From Nematostella vectensis (Eukaryota > Cnidaria > Anthozoa > Actiniaria > Edwardsiidae), in assembly GCF_932526225.1 (NCBI RefSeq), contig NC_064041.1, positions 14,354,951 to 14,418,950 on the forward strand: 64,000 nt of DNA, in the 5' to 3' direction. The position numbers and the translations under genes are program-made. Under the pieces are notes generated by a model. It was not told the DNA's origin. It saw only the letters and a list, made by a program, of their open reading frames with translations, and searched no databases. This document shows positions 33,801-42,000 of the stretch, in pieces. The number at the start of each line of letters is the position of its first letter. The stretch's first letter is position 1.

Positions 33801-35877
33801 CTAAAAGGTAAATTAAACCTAAAATTTTATGTATAAACGTGTGTTTCTAAATCTGTGCGCTACTTAACCTTACCTTACCCCTCTTGGTCATAATGATAAC
33901 GATACTATTTAATGTCTTTCTTTAAAATTTTAATTCTTTTGCGATTGCCTGCAAAACATCGCATTCAATAAGAACATATAGCGCCTTTGTTCTTTAGCTG
34001 CATAAATGTGTTCCAATTTTTAATGCCCTGCGTCCGTTTTTGCGCTCGCCCCGTGCGGCTTAGAATACAATATGGCGCCCGATCATCGAACGGGAGAGGG
34101 TTTTCCGCGATGATAACCGAGTACCGCCTGCAAGCAGGCTACTGGTTGGCTAGCGAAGTCAATGTCAGATTGTACAACCAGATTGTACAACCACTCGCAT
34201 TATTATCAGTTTTAATTGACATGTTTCACAAATCTGTCAAGTGGGCAACGCTAGCGCGCGCCGCACGGTAACACTGCCAAGGTGGCAACGGTAGCGCGCG
34301 TCGTACGGTAAAACTGCCAAGGCGGCCACGGTAGCGCGCGTCGTACTGTGGTTGCGGTTCGACTGGTGTAACAGTTTAAAATAACTATTTTAATACTTTT
34401 TTATCTTTAAATCTATTAATATATGATTGTGATCAATCCTACAATAAAAAAACTAAACTGTATATAATAAAACTATTTTTTGGGGGATACTAGTAATGGT
34501 ATTTTAAATGATAGTACTAATATGCAACTCGCGTGGCGCTTGGTTACTTTGCTACGAAACCCTATGCAAATATCTTATTGGGGAATAAGAGCCGTTTGAA
34601 TTAAGGCCAAGTTCAATCCATCCCACAATAAATACTTCTCACAGTTTTATTTCTAAACTATCAAATAATGCAGGGAAAGTTGAGATTTTAAGAATGTTAA
34701 CATTAATTGAATTAATTGTCACAGTTGAAGATGAAGGATAACGATGGTAAAAATTGCTCGGCGTTTCAGGGTATCACCCGATAAGCGACCTGTTCTTGAC
34801 GTTCACGAAGAGACTACGAGTAATAACGACGACTCGTTCGACGACGGTTCGGAATGGGCGAGTACCATCACCGGAATGCCTTCGGAACCTGCTTCAGAGC
34901 CGATTGCAGTCGTGCTACCGACGAACGCAACCCCTCACCTGCAGCCTAGAGTCACGCAACTAGCGTCACGCCAACCTTCTGAGACACTTCCTGTCAACTC
35001 GAGGAATGAGTATGCCGGAGAAACCACAGGGGGTGACCACTCTCCACTGACTGCGCTCAGGAATAAGAAGCTCTCTATGGATTCTCTCGAGGGCAGCGTG
35101 TATGACCAGCCTTACACAAGCGTGGACGAGTTGGGGCCTGGGTTCTCAAGCTTCACTCCGCCCCCTCCTCCTGACTTTCGGTCGGATCCAGATTTCGGGT
35201 ACGCGCCACTGAATGACGACACGTCACCCGACAGGTCTTTCACAAATCAGCTCTACAACGCCATGAACGATGACCAACCAAACGAAACCCTCTCTGATCA
35301 AGGCTTCTCTGAAGTAAGCTCGCCGGAAGTAAGGTCACCGGAACCGGAAGAGACTCAGCCAGAACCGGAAATTATCATTCCTGCCCCAGATTTCGAAGGA
35401 TTTGCTAATGATGGGTACGACACTGACGAAGAACTTGATAAATATCTGGGAGAGAATGAGGCACCGGCAAAAAACCCTGTATCCGAGGTCCCTATTATCC
35501 CAAAGACAAAAACCCGGGTAAGCCCGACAGAGCTGTTTAGGGGCCTGGAAGCTAACTGCCCTCCTGATCCGCCTCGCACCAGTCCCCCTAAGATTCCCCC
35601 GGCCTATCCGCCCCGAAGCTCAAGTACGAGTCTCAGCTCCAGGTCTTCGCCGCGTGACTCGGTCAAGGTATCAGCCACGGGATCACCTGTGCCACCTGCG
35701 GGATCGCCCGCACCATTTGCGGGATCGCCCGCACCATCTGCGGGATCGCCCGCACCATCTGCGGGATTGCCCGCTTCTGATGTGATATACGCGCAAGTAG
35801 ACAAGTCAAAAAAGAAGAGAAAGTCAACGTCATCGGAACCTGGACACGTAGTTTATGACGAGAGGACTAATTTCTGA
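18825..35877 (+). CDS. Ig/fibronectin-III transmembrane receptor (8 Ig, 5 FN3), 18 exons
   Basis: A type I surface protein of the Ig/FN3 adhesion and guidance-receptor class. Exons: 18825–18894, 19569–19847, 20550–20864, 21395–21676, 22193–22480, 23568–23834, 23914–24192, 24549–24815, 25163–25432, 25941–26222, 26728–27030, 27503–27573, 28110–28335, 28902–29195, 30627–30896, 31963–32184, 32680–32740, 34770–35877. They join to exactly 5154 nt, 1717 residues plus stop. The order is signal peptide, Ig1–8 (residues 24–773), FN3 1–5 (773–1255), a Ser/Thr/Pro stalk, a membrane helix (about 1296–1320), and a 390-residue cytoplasmic tail rich in Pro and acidic residues. Each Ig exon has both core Cys and, with exceptions, a Trp. 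Nearly every extracellular exon is one domain with phase-1 borders. It resembles DCC, Robo and Dscam relatives in style, but the 8+5 layout fits none exactly, so no orthologue is named. An alternative cassette exon lies at 33724–33807. Confidence 0.87.
19569..19847 (+). CDS. Receptor exon 2: Ig domain 1
   Basis: Phase 1-1 exon. Core strands read LMLNCQATD, TINWKKG and GEFLCGAVSG. Confidence 0.88.
20550..20864 (+). CDS. Receptor exon 3: Ig domain 2
   Basis: Phase 1-1 exon after CTCTTTTCAG. Core strands are HFACVTG, SVYWEKDG and AGFYRCVAVNP; it is the longest Ig exon (105 codons). Confidence 0.88.
21395..21676 (+). CDS. Receptor exon 4: Ig domain 3
   Basis: Phase 1-1 exon. Core strands are AALQCHILG, SVTWEFN and GVYKCTGTNSVG, an I-set pattern. 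Confidence 0.9.
21709..21810. mobile_element. Palindromic MITE, GGTACCAGAG family, copy 1
   Basis: CCCTGGGTACCAGAACCTCT with AGACTTCTCTC faces GAGAAGTCTTGAGGCTCTGG with TATCCTGG. It lies in the receptor intron between exons 4 and 5. Confidence 0.75.
22193..22480 (+). CDS. Receptor exon 5: Ig domain 4
   Basis: Phase 1-1 exon. Core strands are VSLECDPP, TITWFRN and EGEYFCSGVNS. Confidence 0.9.
23568..23834 (+). CDS. Receptor exon 6: Ig domain 5
   Basis: Phase 1-1 exon. Core strands are LLLICAATGYP, VLWLKDNQ and GSYSCVATNVAG; I-set. Confidence 0.9.
23914..24192 (+). CDS. Receptor exon 7: Ig domain 6
   Basis: Phase 1-1 exon, separated from exon 6 by only a 79-bp intron, the shortest in the gene. 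Core strands are HTVTCQFQGSP, VTWFFKN and GTFVCKGTNPAG. Confidence 0.9.
24549..24815 (+). CDS. Receptor exon 8: Ig domain 7
   Basis: Phase 1-1 exon. Core strands are ASFECQASGDP, VTWYRGQ and GEYRCNVTNG. Confidence 0.9.
25163..25432 (+). CDS. Receptor exon 9: Ig domain 8
   Basis: Two in-frame acceptors nine bases apart fit (CATTCAG before 25163, CCTGCAG before 25172); the first gives VPAAITSL, matching the VPP/VPV starts of neighbouring exons. Core strands are TLICLTSGIP, ITWYRDG and GTYACAASNAAG. Confidence 0.85.
25941..26222 (+). CDS. Receptor exon 10: FN3 domain 1
   Basis: Phase 1-1 exon starting VPPGPPTDVSA. The FN3 landmarks SIKLSWKPA, VTSYTIEQR and SPYVEYTFRLRAMNAIG are clear. Confidence 0.9.
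26728..27030 (+). CDS. Receptor exon 11: FN3 domain 2
   Basis: Phase 1-1 exon starting APSEPRNVAVT. Landmarks are TITVTWSAPATPNG, ITYMVKG and LPHRLYVVRVRAATGSG. Confidence 0.9.
27503..27573 (+). CDS. Receptor exon 12: FN3 domain 3, first part
   Basis: Short exon (71 nt) from APPQAVRVRAS to IHVTWQ, ending CAG|GTGAGA in phase 0. FN3-3 is the only extracellular domain split by an intron. Confidence 0.85.
27722..27935 (-). repeat. Dispersed repeat related to 39240–39395
   Basis: Read on the minus strand it shows GAGTGCGAG, CACTGAAGATGG, CCCCAGCGGT, ACGTCCCCCAATATACA and GGCGAGAGAAGG in order. It lies in the receptor intron between exons 12 and 13. Confidence 0.65.
28110..28335 (+). CDS. Receptor exon 13: FN3 domain 3, second part
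   Basis: Phase 0-1 exon. It reads AVPASSTNGIVRGYQILYQ and later PWTDYQVSVQAFTVGAG. Confidence 0.87.
28902..29195 (+). CDS. Receptor exon 14: FN3 domain 4
   Basis: Phase 1-1 exon from VPSGPPLNVTL to QAMTVRTGEG, with GFRVYYNES and YMEYAVSVAAMTTSGEG landmarks. The Trp of the B strand is replaced (INVSMATPA). Its last 25 bases and the donor GAG|GTAGGT are the founder-like unit of the adjacent minisatellite. Confidence 0.87.
29171..30225. repeat. 33-bp minisatellite containing repeated splice donors, about 31 copies
   Basis: Unit GTAGGTGATGACTGTAAGGG followed by ACAGGAGAGGGGG, 33 bp, with G/A variation. The first (32-bp) unit is partly exonic: ATGACAGTACGGACAGGAGA ending in exon 14, then the real donor. 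Many copies reproduce the donor context GAGGGAG|GTAGGTGATG exactly. Confidence 0.93.
30627..30896 (+). CDS. Receptor exon 15: FN3 domain 5
   Basis: Phase 1-1 exon from VPGEVRDVTLE, with VKVTWNPPQPSTG, EYRIVYNTS and NTTYALWVVAKTSAGYG landmarks. Confidence 0.9.
30964..31216 (+). repeat. Dispersed repeat, copy A (inverted relative to 38037–38320)
   Basis: The segment beginning GGCTGTCGTTTTTCTAAATG and ending near AATGACCGCGCGAGTTAG is the reverse complement of 38037–38320 with moderate divergence, including CCTAACGTTTT-like, GCCATCTTGGAAATGGAG and AAACTTGCAGG blocks. It lies in the intron before the membrane exon. No coding capacity. Confidence 0.8.
31262..31651. repeat. 32-bp minisatellite, about 12 copies
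   Basis: Unit GCTTTGCGGCACCTCCCAAC followed by ATGACCCGGCAT, 32 bp, with AGCAT/GGCAT/GGCGT variants. It lies in the receptor intron between exons 15 and 16. Long frames through it are repeat artefacts. Confidence 0.95.
31963..32184 (+). CDS. Receptor exon 16: stalk and transmembrane helix
   Basis: Phase 1-1 exon. A Pro/Ser/Thr stalk (about 40 residues, probably O-glycosylated) precedes the helix LIIVVSCIGVIVILLILLAV, followed by the stop-transfer charge RPRN. Confidence 0.88.
32680..32740 (+). CDS. Receptor exon 17: juxtamembrane cytoplasmic segment
   Basis: Short exon, QMSGTERKRRQGAIDMENLR, strongly basic then acidic. It enters in phase 1 and leaves in phase 2 at GCGCGG|GTAAGT, which permits joining either to 33724 or to 34770. 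Confidence 0.78.
33724..33807 (+). CDS. Alternative receptor exon with in-frame stop (short-tail isoform)
   Basis: Exon bounded by GTGCCTAAG and AAAAG|GTAAAT. Entering in phase 2 it reads SVEVTGVYNQLTDSYISQEL then LHY and TGA at 33794–33796. It is 84 nt, so including it would not change the frame into exon 18, yet it ends translation. Inclusion would make a receptor with a cytoplasmic tail of about 50 residues; skipping gives the 390-residue tail. Contains the YNQL sorting-like motif. Confidence 0.55.
34240..34347. repeat. Diverged units related to the 42-bp minisatellite at 8551
   Basis: About two and a half copies of a 40-bp unit, AAGGTGGCAACGGTAGCGCG followed by CGTCGTACGGTAAAACTGCC. The core GGTGGCMACGGTAGCGCGCG is shared with the 8.6–9.8 kb array. 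Confidence 0.75.
34770..35877 (+). CDS. Receptor exon 18: long cytoplasmic tail
   Basis: Starts after GGCGTTTCAG in phase 2 as VSPDKRPVLDVHEE and ends TTC TGA. The 369-residue segment is predicted disordered: acidic patches (YDTDEELDKYLGEN), Pro clusters (PPPPPDFR; PPDPPRTSPPKIPP), and several tyrosines in possible signalling motifs, including DVIYAQV (ITIM-like) and SVYDQPY. An upstream acceptor at TGTCACAG|34725 would bring an immediate stop. The ATG at 34744 is not needed as a start. Confidence 0.8.
35680..35776 (+). repeat. 21-bp coding tandem repeat (AGSPAPS) in exon 18
   Basis: Four to five copies of GGATCGCCCGCACCATCTGC+G encode repeated GSPAPSA. The first and last copies are diverged. 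Confidence 0.9.
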
Positions 35878-36423
35878 TCCTGAGTTTTAGTTTTGTGTGT
35901 GTGTAAAATAGCGTATGTGACGTGCTGAGATGGGGGCTCTAACTAGGACACATAGCAACGCACCTAATTGTTTTATTCTCACTGGAACATAAAGGCAAGA
36001 GAGCGCAACTGCTTAATTTTCTTGCGGTGTTTGGTCGATTCTCACTTGTTTTGCCCTATTCGATGACGCTATACTTCAGCGCGCGCTACCACCTTTCCGA
36101 TTGCACTGATAAACCTCGTGCACTGCCGCTGTCGCAGACAGCCCAGCCTTAGTGACGCTAGGCCTAAGATTCGGCAACTCCAGAAGCTCCTTTCCCTGAG
36201 ATCATCAGTGCTGTAACACTCTATAATCGCAGTTTTTTTTTAGAAACCGCAAATACAAGCGCAGAATTTTAAATATTCACTAACCATTTTAGCGGGTGAA
36301 ATTAACATCCTAAAACATAGGATCTTTTTATCGCGCGTTTGTAGCTAGGTTTTTATATGCCTTACGTCGGGTTTTAGACCCATAACTACGCAACAACCAA
36401 TAGAAAAAGAGTGTAAATATTTT

Positions 36424-36429
36424 AATAAA
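36424..36429 (+). terminator. Candidate polyadenylation signal of the receptor gene
   Basis: AATAAA about 550 nt after the stop codon, followed by T-rich sequence. It is a plausible, unproven 3' end. Confidence 0.3.
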
Positions 36430-36537
36430 AATTTTGAACCCTTTTAATATTATTGTGTGATTCCAGAGGCACGAGCTTCACTCCGACAACACAAGCCGCG
36501 AAACGGCGGGCGCATAAAAACCGAACGAAGCCCGAGA

Positions 36538-36563
36538 CTCTGGTACCCAGGGTACCAGAAAAA
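36538..36563. repeat. Fragment of the GGTACCAGAG palindromic family
   Basis: CTCTGGTACCCAGGGTACCA is an inverted pair of the terminal sequence found at 21709 and 63351. Confidence 0.65.
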
Positions 36564-37580
36564 CGTCCACAAAAGGGAGTGGGGGTGGGGGGTAGGGGAA
36601 AGATTTTTCTAGAACCTAGTGTAAAATGGACCAGCCCTTAGGTACATTCCACATTCTAAGTCATTACCAATACCCAAAGTACGAAACTACATGTCAATAA
36701 ACTTTGATTTTTTAATATCCTATATACAGAACTTTACATTCCACCATTCAAAATATACTCTATTTGAGCGAATTTCATGTTGGTTTATTTGTATTTACAA
36801 CGTTGGCTTCAAGGAAGCGTTCAGAGATCTCACTTTCCTTGACAATTCAGTCGTGGTCTGCTCGGGGCATATTTGGTGACTGGTCGATGCTCACTCAGAA
36901 CGTCTTCCGCATTTTGTTTTATAATTCCAGAAATCTTAGAATTCGGTCCAGTGTTCGTTTAATTTTAATGCAAATTGTTGGTTGATTTGCACGTTTTTTC
37001 GGTCCCTCGGCTACTTGGAACGCCCGCTTGTTGCAGTGGGAAAGACGCGATTTACTCCGTGAACATTCGTGTTTCCCGACATTGGTCAGTTCCGTTAAAA
37101 AACGAACAAAGTTGCGAGTCCTCGATATTTTTTAAATACGTTTGCACGCACAGAGGTCCAGCGGTCTTTGTTTGGGCGCTCCCAATCGCCGCCAAAGAAA
37201 GAAGGCGCTGAATCCACAGGAATCCCATTGAGTCACACGAGCTCTGGGCTAGATATCAGAGGAGGCCCGAGCCGCTGGGGCTTCATAGACACAGGAAGCC
37301 CTGGGCCGCATTTCAGAGGGCTTGGTTGACACCACAGGGAGCCCGAGCAGTTCTAGAGAAGGTGGTAACCATCCCTCTGATAGTCCTCGTGCTCCGTTGG
37401 AATTGCATATTACGAATGAGAGAAAGATGCTTCAGGGTGATATCCTCCATCGAGTGAATATATGCAAGAGACACGCCGACACAACCAGCCACATCCCTCC
37501 CCTACACGGAGACGCGCCCGAACCTGTAAGAGTGCAACAAGGAGAAGTCAGGCAACATGTCAATAAACGGTCCCTGTCAC

Positions 37581-37702
37581 TACCCCTAACGGTCCCCTAA
37601 TCCCACCCCTAACCGTCCCCATACCCAACCCCTAACGGTCCCATACCAACACCCCTCAAGGTCCCCTAAACCCACCCCTAAGGGTCCCCTAACCCCACCC
37701 TT
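37581..37702. repeat. Short C-rich tandem repeat, unit about 27 bp
   Basis: Four to five irregular copies of CCCCTAACGGTCCCCTAACC with CCACC. Confidence 0.8.
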
Positions 37703-38036
37703 TTAACACGGCTTATCACGCCGCCATTTTACGCACAAGTACACCCGAAGTACAGCCACGTGACTGGTGCTCACCATTGCCTGTGCGCGGGTCATAAGCC
37801 ACCGCGTGTCTGGCAGTCTTCGTCGGCTCCTGCTCGCGACACTTCGTGCATAGGCTCGAACAGCATGATGGGTTACAGAACGGCGTATCCAGCGGTCGTT
37901 CTACGTATGTACCATGCGCACCACCACTAACGTGCCACTCGGAGAATGCCTTGTAAGCGGTTTTACCTATGACGCATGCGCATGGAAATTAAAATTACAT
38001 ACAAATATAACACGTTGCTGCTCCCGCAACGGTTTA

Positions 38037-38320
38037 GTCACCAAAAACTGTCGTTTTGCTAGCTCACTCATTTTCTCATTAGGCATTACATACCATATTT
38101 GGGAGTCCGCTTCAACCATTTATTTTTTCGTTTTTTTTTTTATCGCTGTAGAACTTTGTAAGTCGAGAATGTCTGCGTAAACTTGCAGGCATTCGTGTTA
38201 ACTACAATTTTGCTGGCAGCCATCTTGGAAATGGAGAGTAGTCCCTAACGTTTTAGAATATCACAGGTATACCGCCTTCTTGTCCCAGGCTCTTTTAGAC
38301 CATTTAGAAAAACGACAGGC
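38037..38320 (-). repeat. Dispersed repeat, copy B (inverted relative to 30964–31216)
   Basis: Shares with copy A, in reverse complement, the CTCATTTTCTCATTAGGCAT, GGGAGTCCGCTTCAA, AACTTGCAGG, GCCATCTTGGAAATGGAG and TTTAGAAAAACGACAG blocks. Confidence 0.8.
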
Positions 38321-38871
38321 ATTGATTGATATATAAGAATTTGTTGAACAAAATACTAGAAACTTCTCATTGGCTACTGTTTCACCAAAATTACAAAAGG
38401 AAGCCTGTGCTTGGTTGATGTACCACAGTAAAAAAAGGACGCATTTAATTGGCTCGTATACCTTGGATGTTGTACTTGGACGTGACTGAGAGAATCTCTG
38501 CTTCACCAGAAAATGTGTGCATGAAACACGCAGGCGAAAACACCCCCGACATCTTACTCATGATTAACTACAAGAAAGACAAACACAGAGAGAAAGTCAA
38601 CAATAGAAGCTCAAGGGCATAACAAAGGTGTTACGTGCCTTTGCCAGCCGCCATCTTGTCATCCTAGCAAAGCACCAAGTGTGCGAAAGCATCCATCTTC
38701 AAGATGGAAATAGGTAAATAACATATGAAACACTTTAACATCGTTATTCAGAAATTTACCCAAGTAATTCGTTTTCAAATAAAAAAAAGTATAACAAAGG
38801 TGACTTTTTAATCTGATCCCCAAATGTCAAAAGAACACAAAATAAGGATTATTGTTTATGGGAGATCTTAC

Positions 38872-39064
38872 GGAGACAGAACCCCTCTTACCCTTCGAAG
38901 CGATCGATGTGTGTTATTGCCAAACTTGGCCAAGTACGCTGCTTCACTCGGTAGTTCCGGGGGGAGCCGTACTTTGGGAAACTGAGAAGGAACGAGCTCC
39001 TGTAGCTGATACGAATCCCATTGCGCAACCATCACGTAAATGGGCGTGCTTAAGTACTTGAATA
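38872..39064 (-). CDS. Notum-like exon 7
   Basis: Acceptor TATTCCAG|TATTC; encodes VFKYLSTPIYVMVAQWDSYQ then LQELVP, later AKFGNNTHRSLRRVRGVLSP. Ends TGTCTCC|GTAAGA in phase 2. Confidence 0.8.
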
Positions 39065-42000
39065 CTGGAATAAGAAAATGGTGAATTAGACAAAAAGCCA
39101 AGCGTCTCATCACGCATGCGCGTAGCGAAAATTTTAAAGGCGGGAGGAGGGGGAGTGAAGTGTGGTAGTATTTGTGAGTATTTGTATTGCACAAATTAAA
39201 ATGTGACTGACTTTACTCGTCAGGGTTTAGATAAAGACTCCTCTCATCAGTGCGAGAGTACTGTCACTGAGGATGCGCCACCAAAGGCCAGCGCCCCCAG
39301 CGGTACTTCTACGCCCCCCAAATACAGGTTAATGGATTTCGGTGAGAGACGGGACCAAGGGACGATACGAGGGATTCACATCCCCCATTGTAGAGGCATC
39401 TCTAAGATCCCTAACCTGGGTTCATCCTGACCTGTGTTCGAAAGCGGATTTCGCGATTCTCATAATAATAATAATAAAATAACGAAAAAAAAAATAAAAA
39501 ATTAGTCTTTGGCGGCTAAGTGTGGACAACTACGCCCTTGCACTCATCCCCAAATACACGCCGCACACACCCCTAGATACACGCCGCACCCACCCCTAGA
39601 TACACGCCGCACACACCCCTAGATACACGCCGCACCCACCCCTAGATACACGCCGCACCCACCCCTAGATACACGCCGCACCCACCCCTAGATACACGCC
39701 GCACACACCCCTAGATACACGCCGCACCCACCCCTAGATACACGCCGCACTCACCCCTAGATACACGACAAACCCACCCCTAGATACACGCCGCACCCAC
39801 CCCTAGATACACGCCGCACCCACCCCTACATACACGCCGCACCCACCCCTAGATACACGCCGCACCCACCCATAGATACACGCCGCATCCACCCATAGAT
39901 ACACGCCGCACACACCCCTAGATACACGCCGCACCCACCCCTGGATACACGCCGCACTCACCCCTAGATACACGACAAACCCACCCCTAGATACACGACA
40001 AACCCACCCCTAGATACACGACAAACCCACCCCTAGATACACGCCGCACCCACCCCTTGATACACGCCGCACCCACCCCTAGATACACGCCGCACCCACC
40101 CATAGATACACGCCGCACCCACCCATAGATACACGCCGCACCCACCCATAGATACACGTCAAACCCACCCCTAGACACACGCCGCATACACCCCTAGACA
40201 CACGCCGCACTCACCCCTAGATACACGACAAACCCACCCCTAGATACACGCCGCACCCACCCCTAGATACACGCCGAACCCACCCCTAGATACACGCCGC
40301 ACCCACCCCTTGATACACGCCGCACCCACCCCTAGATACACGCCGCACCCACCCATAGATACACGCCGCACCCACCCATAGATACACGCCGCACCCACCC
40401 ATAGATACACGTCAAACCCACCCCTAGACACACGCCGCATACACCCCTAGACACACGCCGCATACACCCCTAGATACACGCCAAACCCACTCCTAGATAC
40501 ACGCCAAACCCACCCCTAGATACACGACAAACACACCCCTAGATACACGCCGCACCCACCCCTAGATACACGACAAACCCACCCCTAGATACACGCCGCA
40601 CCCACCCCTAGATACACGCCGCACCCACCCCTAGATACACGCCGCACCCACCCATAGATACACGCCACACCCACCCCTAGATACACGCCGCACACACCCC
40701 TAGATACACGCCGCACCCACCCCTAGATACAGGCCGCACACACCCCTAGATACACGCCGCACCCACCCCTAGAAACACCCCACACCCACCCCTAGATACA
40801 CGCCGCACCCACCCCTAGGTACAGGCCGCACCCACCCCTAGATACACGCCGTACCCACCCCTAGATACACGCCGCACCCACCCCTAGATACACGCCGCAA
40901 CCACCCATAGATACACGCCGCACCCACCCCTAGATACACGCCGCACACACCCCTAGATACAGGCCGCACACACCCCTAGATACACGCCGCACCCACCCCT
41001 AGATACACACCGCACCCACCCCTAGATACACGCCGCACCCACCCCTAGATACACGCCGCACCCACCCCTAGATACACACCGCACCCACCCCTGGATACAC
41101 GCCGCACTCACCCCTAGATACACGACAAACCCACCCCTAGATACACGCCGCACCCACCCCTAGATACACGACAAACCCACCCCTAGATACACGCCGCACC
41201 CACCCCTTGATACACGCCGCACCCACCCCTAGATACACGCCGCACCCACCCATAGATACACGCCGCACCCACCCATAGATACACGCCGCACCCACCCATA
41301 GATACACGTCAAACCCACCCCTAGACACACGCCGCATACACCCCTAGACACACGCCGCATACACCCCTAGATACACGCCAAACCCACCCCTAGATACACG
41401 CCAAACCCACCCCTAGATACACGACAAACACACCCCTAGATACACGCCGCACCCACCCCTAGATACACGACAAACCCACCCCTAGATACACGCCGCACCC
41501 ACCCCTAGATACACGCCGCACCCACCCCTAGATACACGCCGCACCCACCCATAGATACACGCCACACCCACCCCTAGATACACGCCGCACACACCCCTAG
41601 ATACACGCCGCACCCACCCCTAGATACAGGCCGCACACACCCCTAGATACACGCCGCACCCACCCCTAGATACACGCCGCACCCACCCCTAGATACACGC
41701 CGCACCCACCCCTAGATACAGGCCGCACCCACCCCTAGATACACGCCGTACCCACCCCTAGATACACGGCGCACCCACCCCTAGATACACGCCGCAACCA
41801 CCCATAGATACACGCCGCACCCACCCCTAGATACACGCCGCACACACCCCTAGATACAGGCCGCACACACCCCTAGATACACGCCGCACCCACCCCTAGA
41901 TACACACCGCACCCACCCCTAGATACAGGCCGCACACACCCCTAGATACACGCCGCACCCACCCCTAGATACACACCGCACCCACCCCTGGATACACTCC

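Larger units (their letters stand above)
35878..38036. other. Receptor 3' UTR and convergent intergenic region
   Basis: This should contain the 3' UTR of the receptor and the last exon(s) of the minus-strand Notum-like gene. I could not recognise the latter. A C-rich repeat lies at 37581 and short palindromic repeat fragments at 36538 and 37214. Confidence 0.45.

Noticed and set aside
34744..35877. Separate gene starting at the ATG at 34744
   Set aside because: The acceptor at 34770 joins in phase with receptor exon 17 and makes the total coding length divisible by three; a cytoplasmic tail is the simpler reading.
36960..37130. Minus-strand frame with SHCNKRAF as a possible Notum C terminus
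   Set aside because: Lacks the conserved Trp and Cys pattern; no splice support.
37440..37560. Minus-strand CLLHIFTRW followed in another frame by DITLKHLSL, vaguely like the Notum His segment
   Set aside because: Needs a frameshift, has no suitable acceptor in phase 2 and could be chance.
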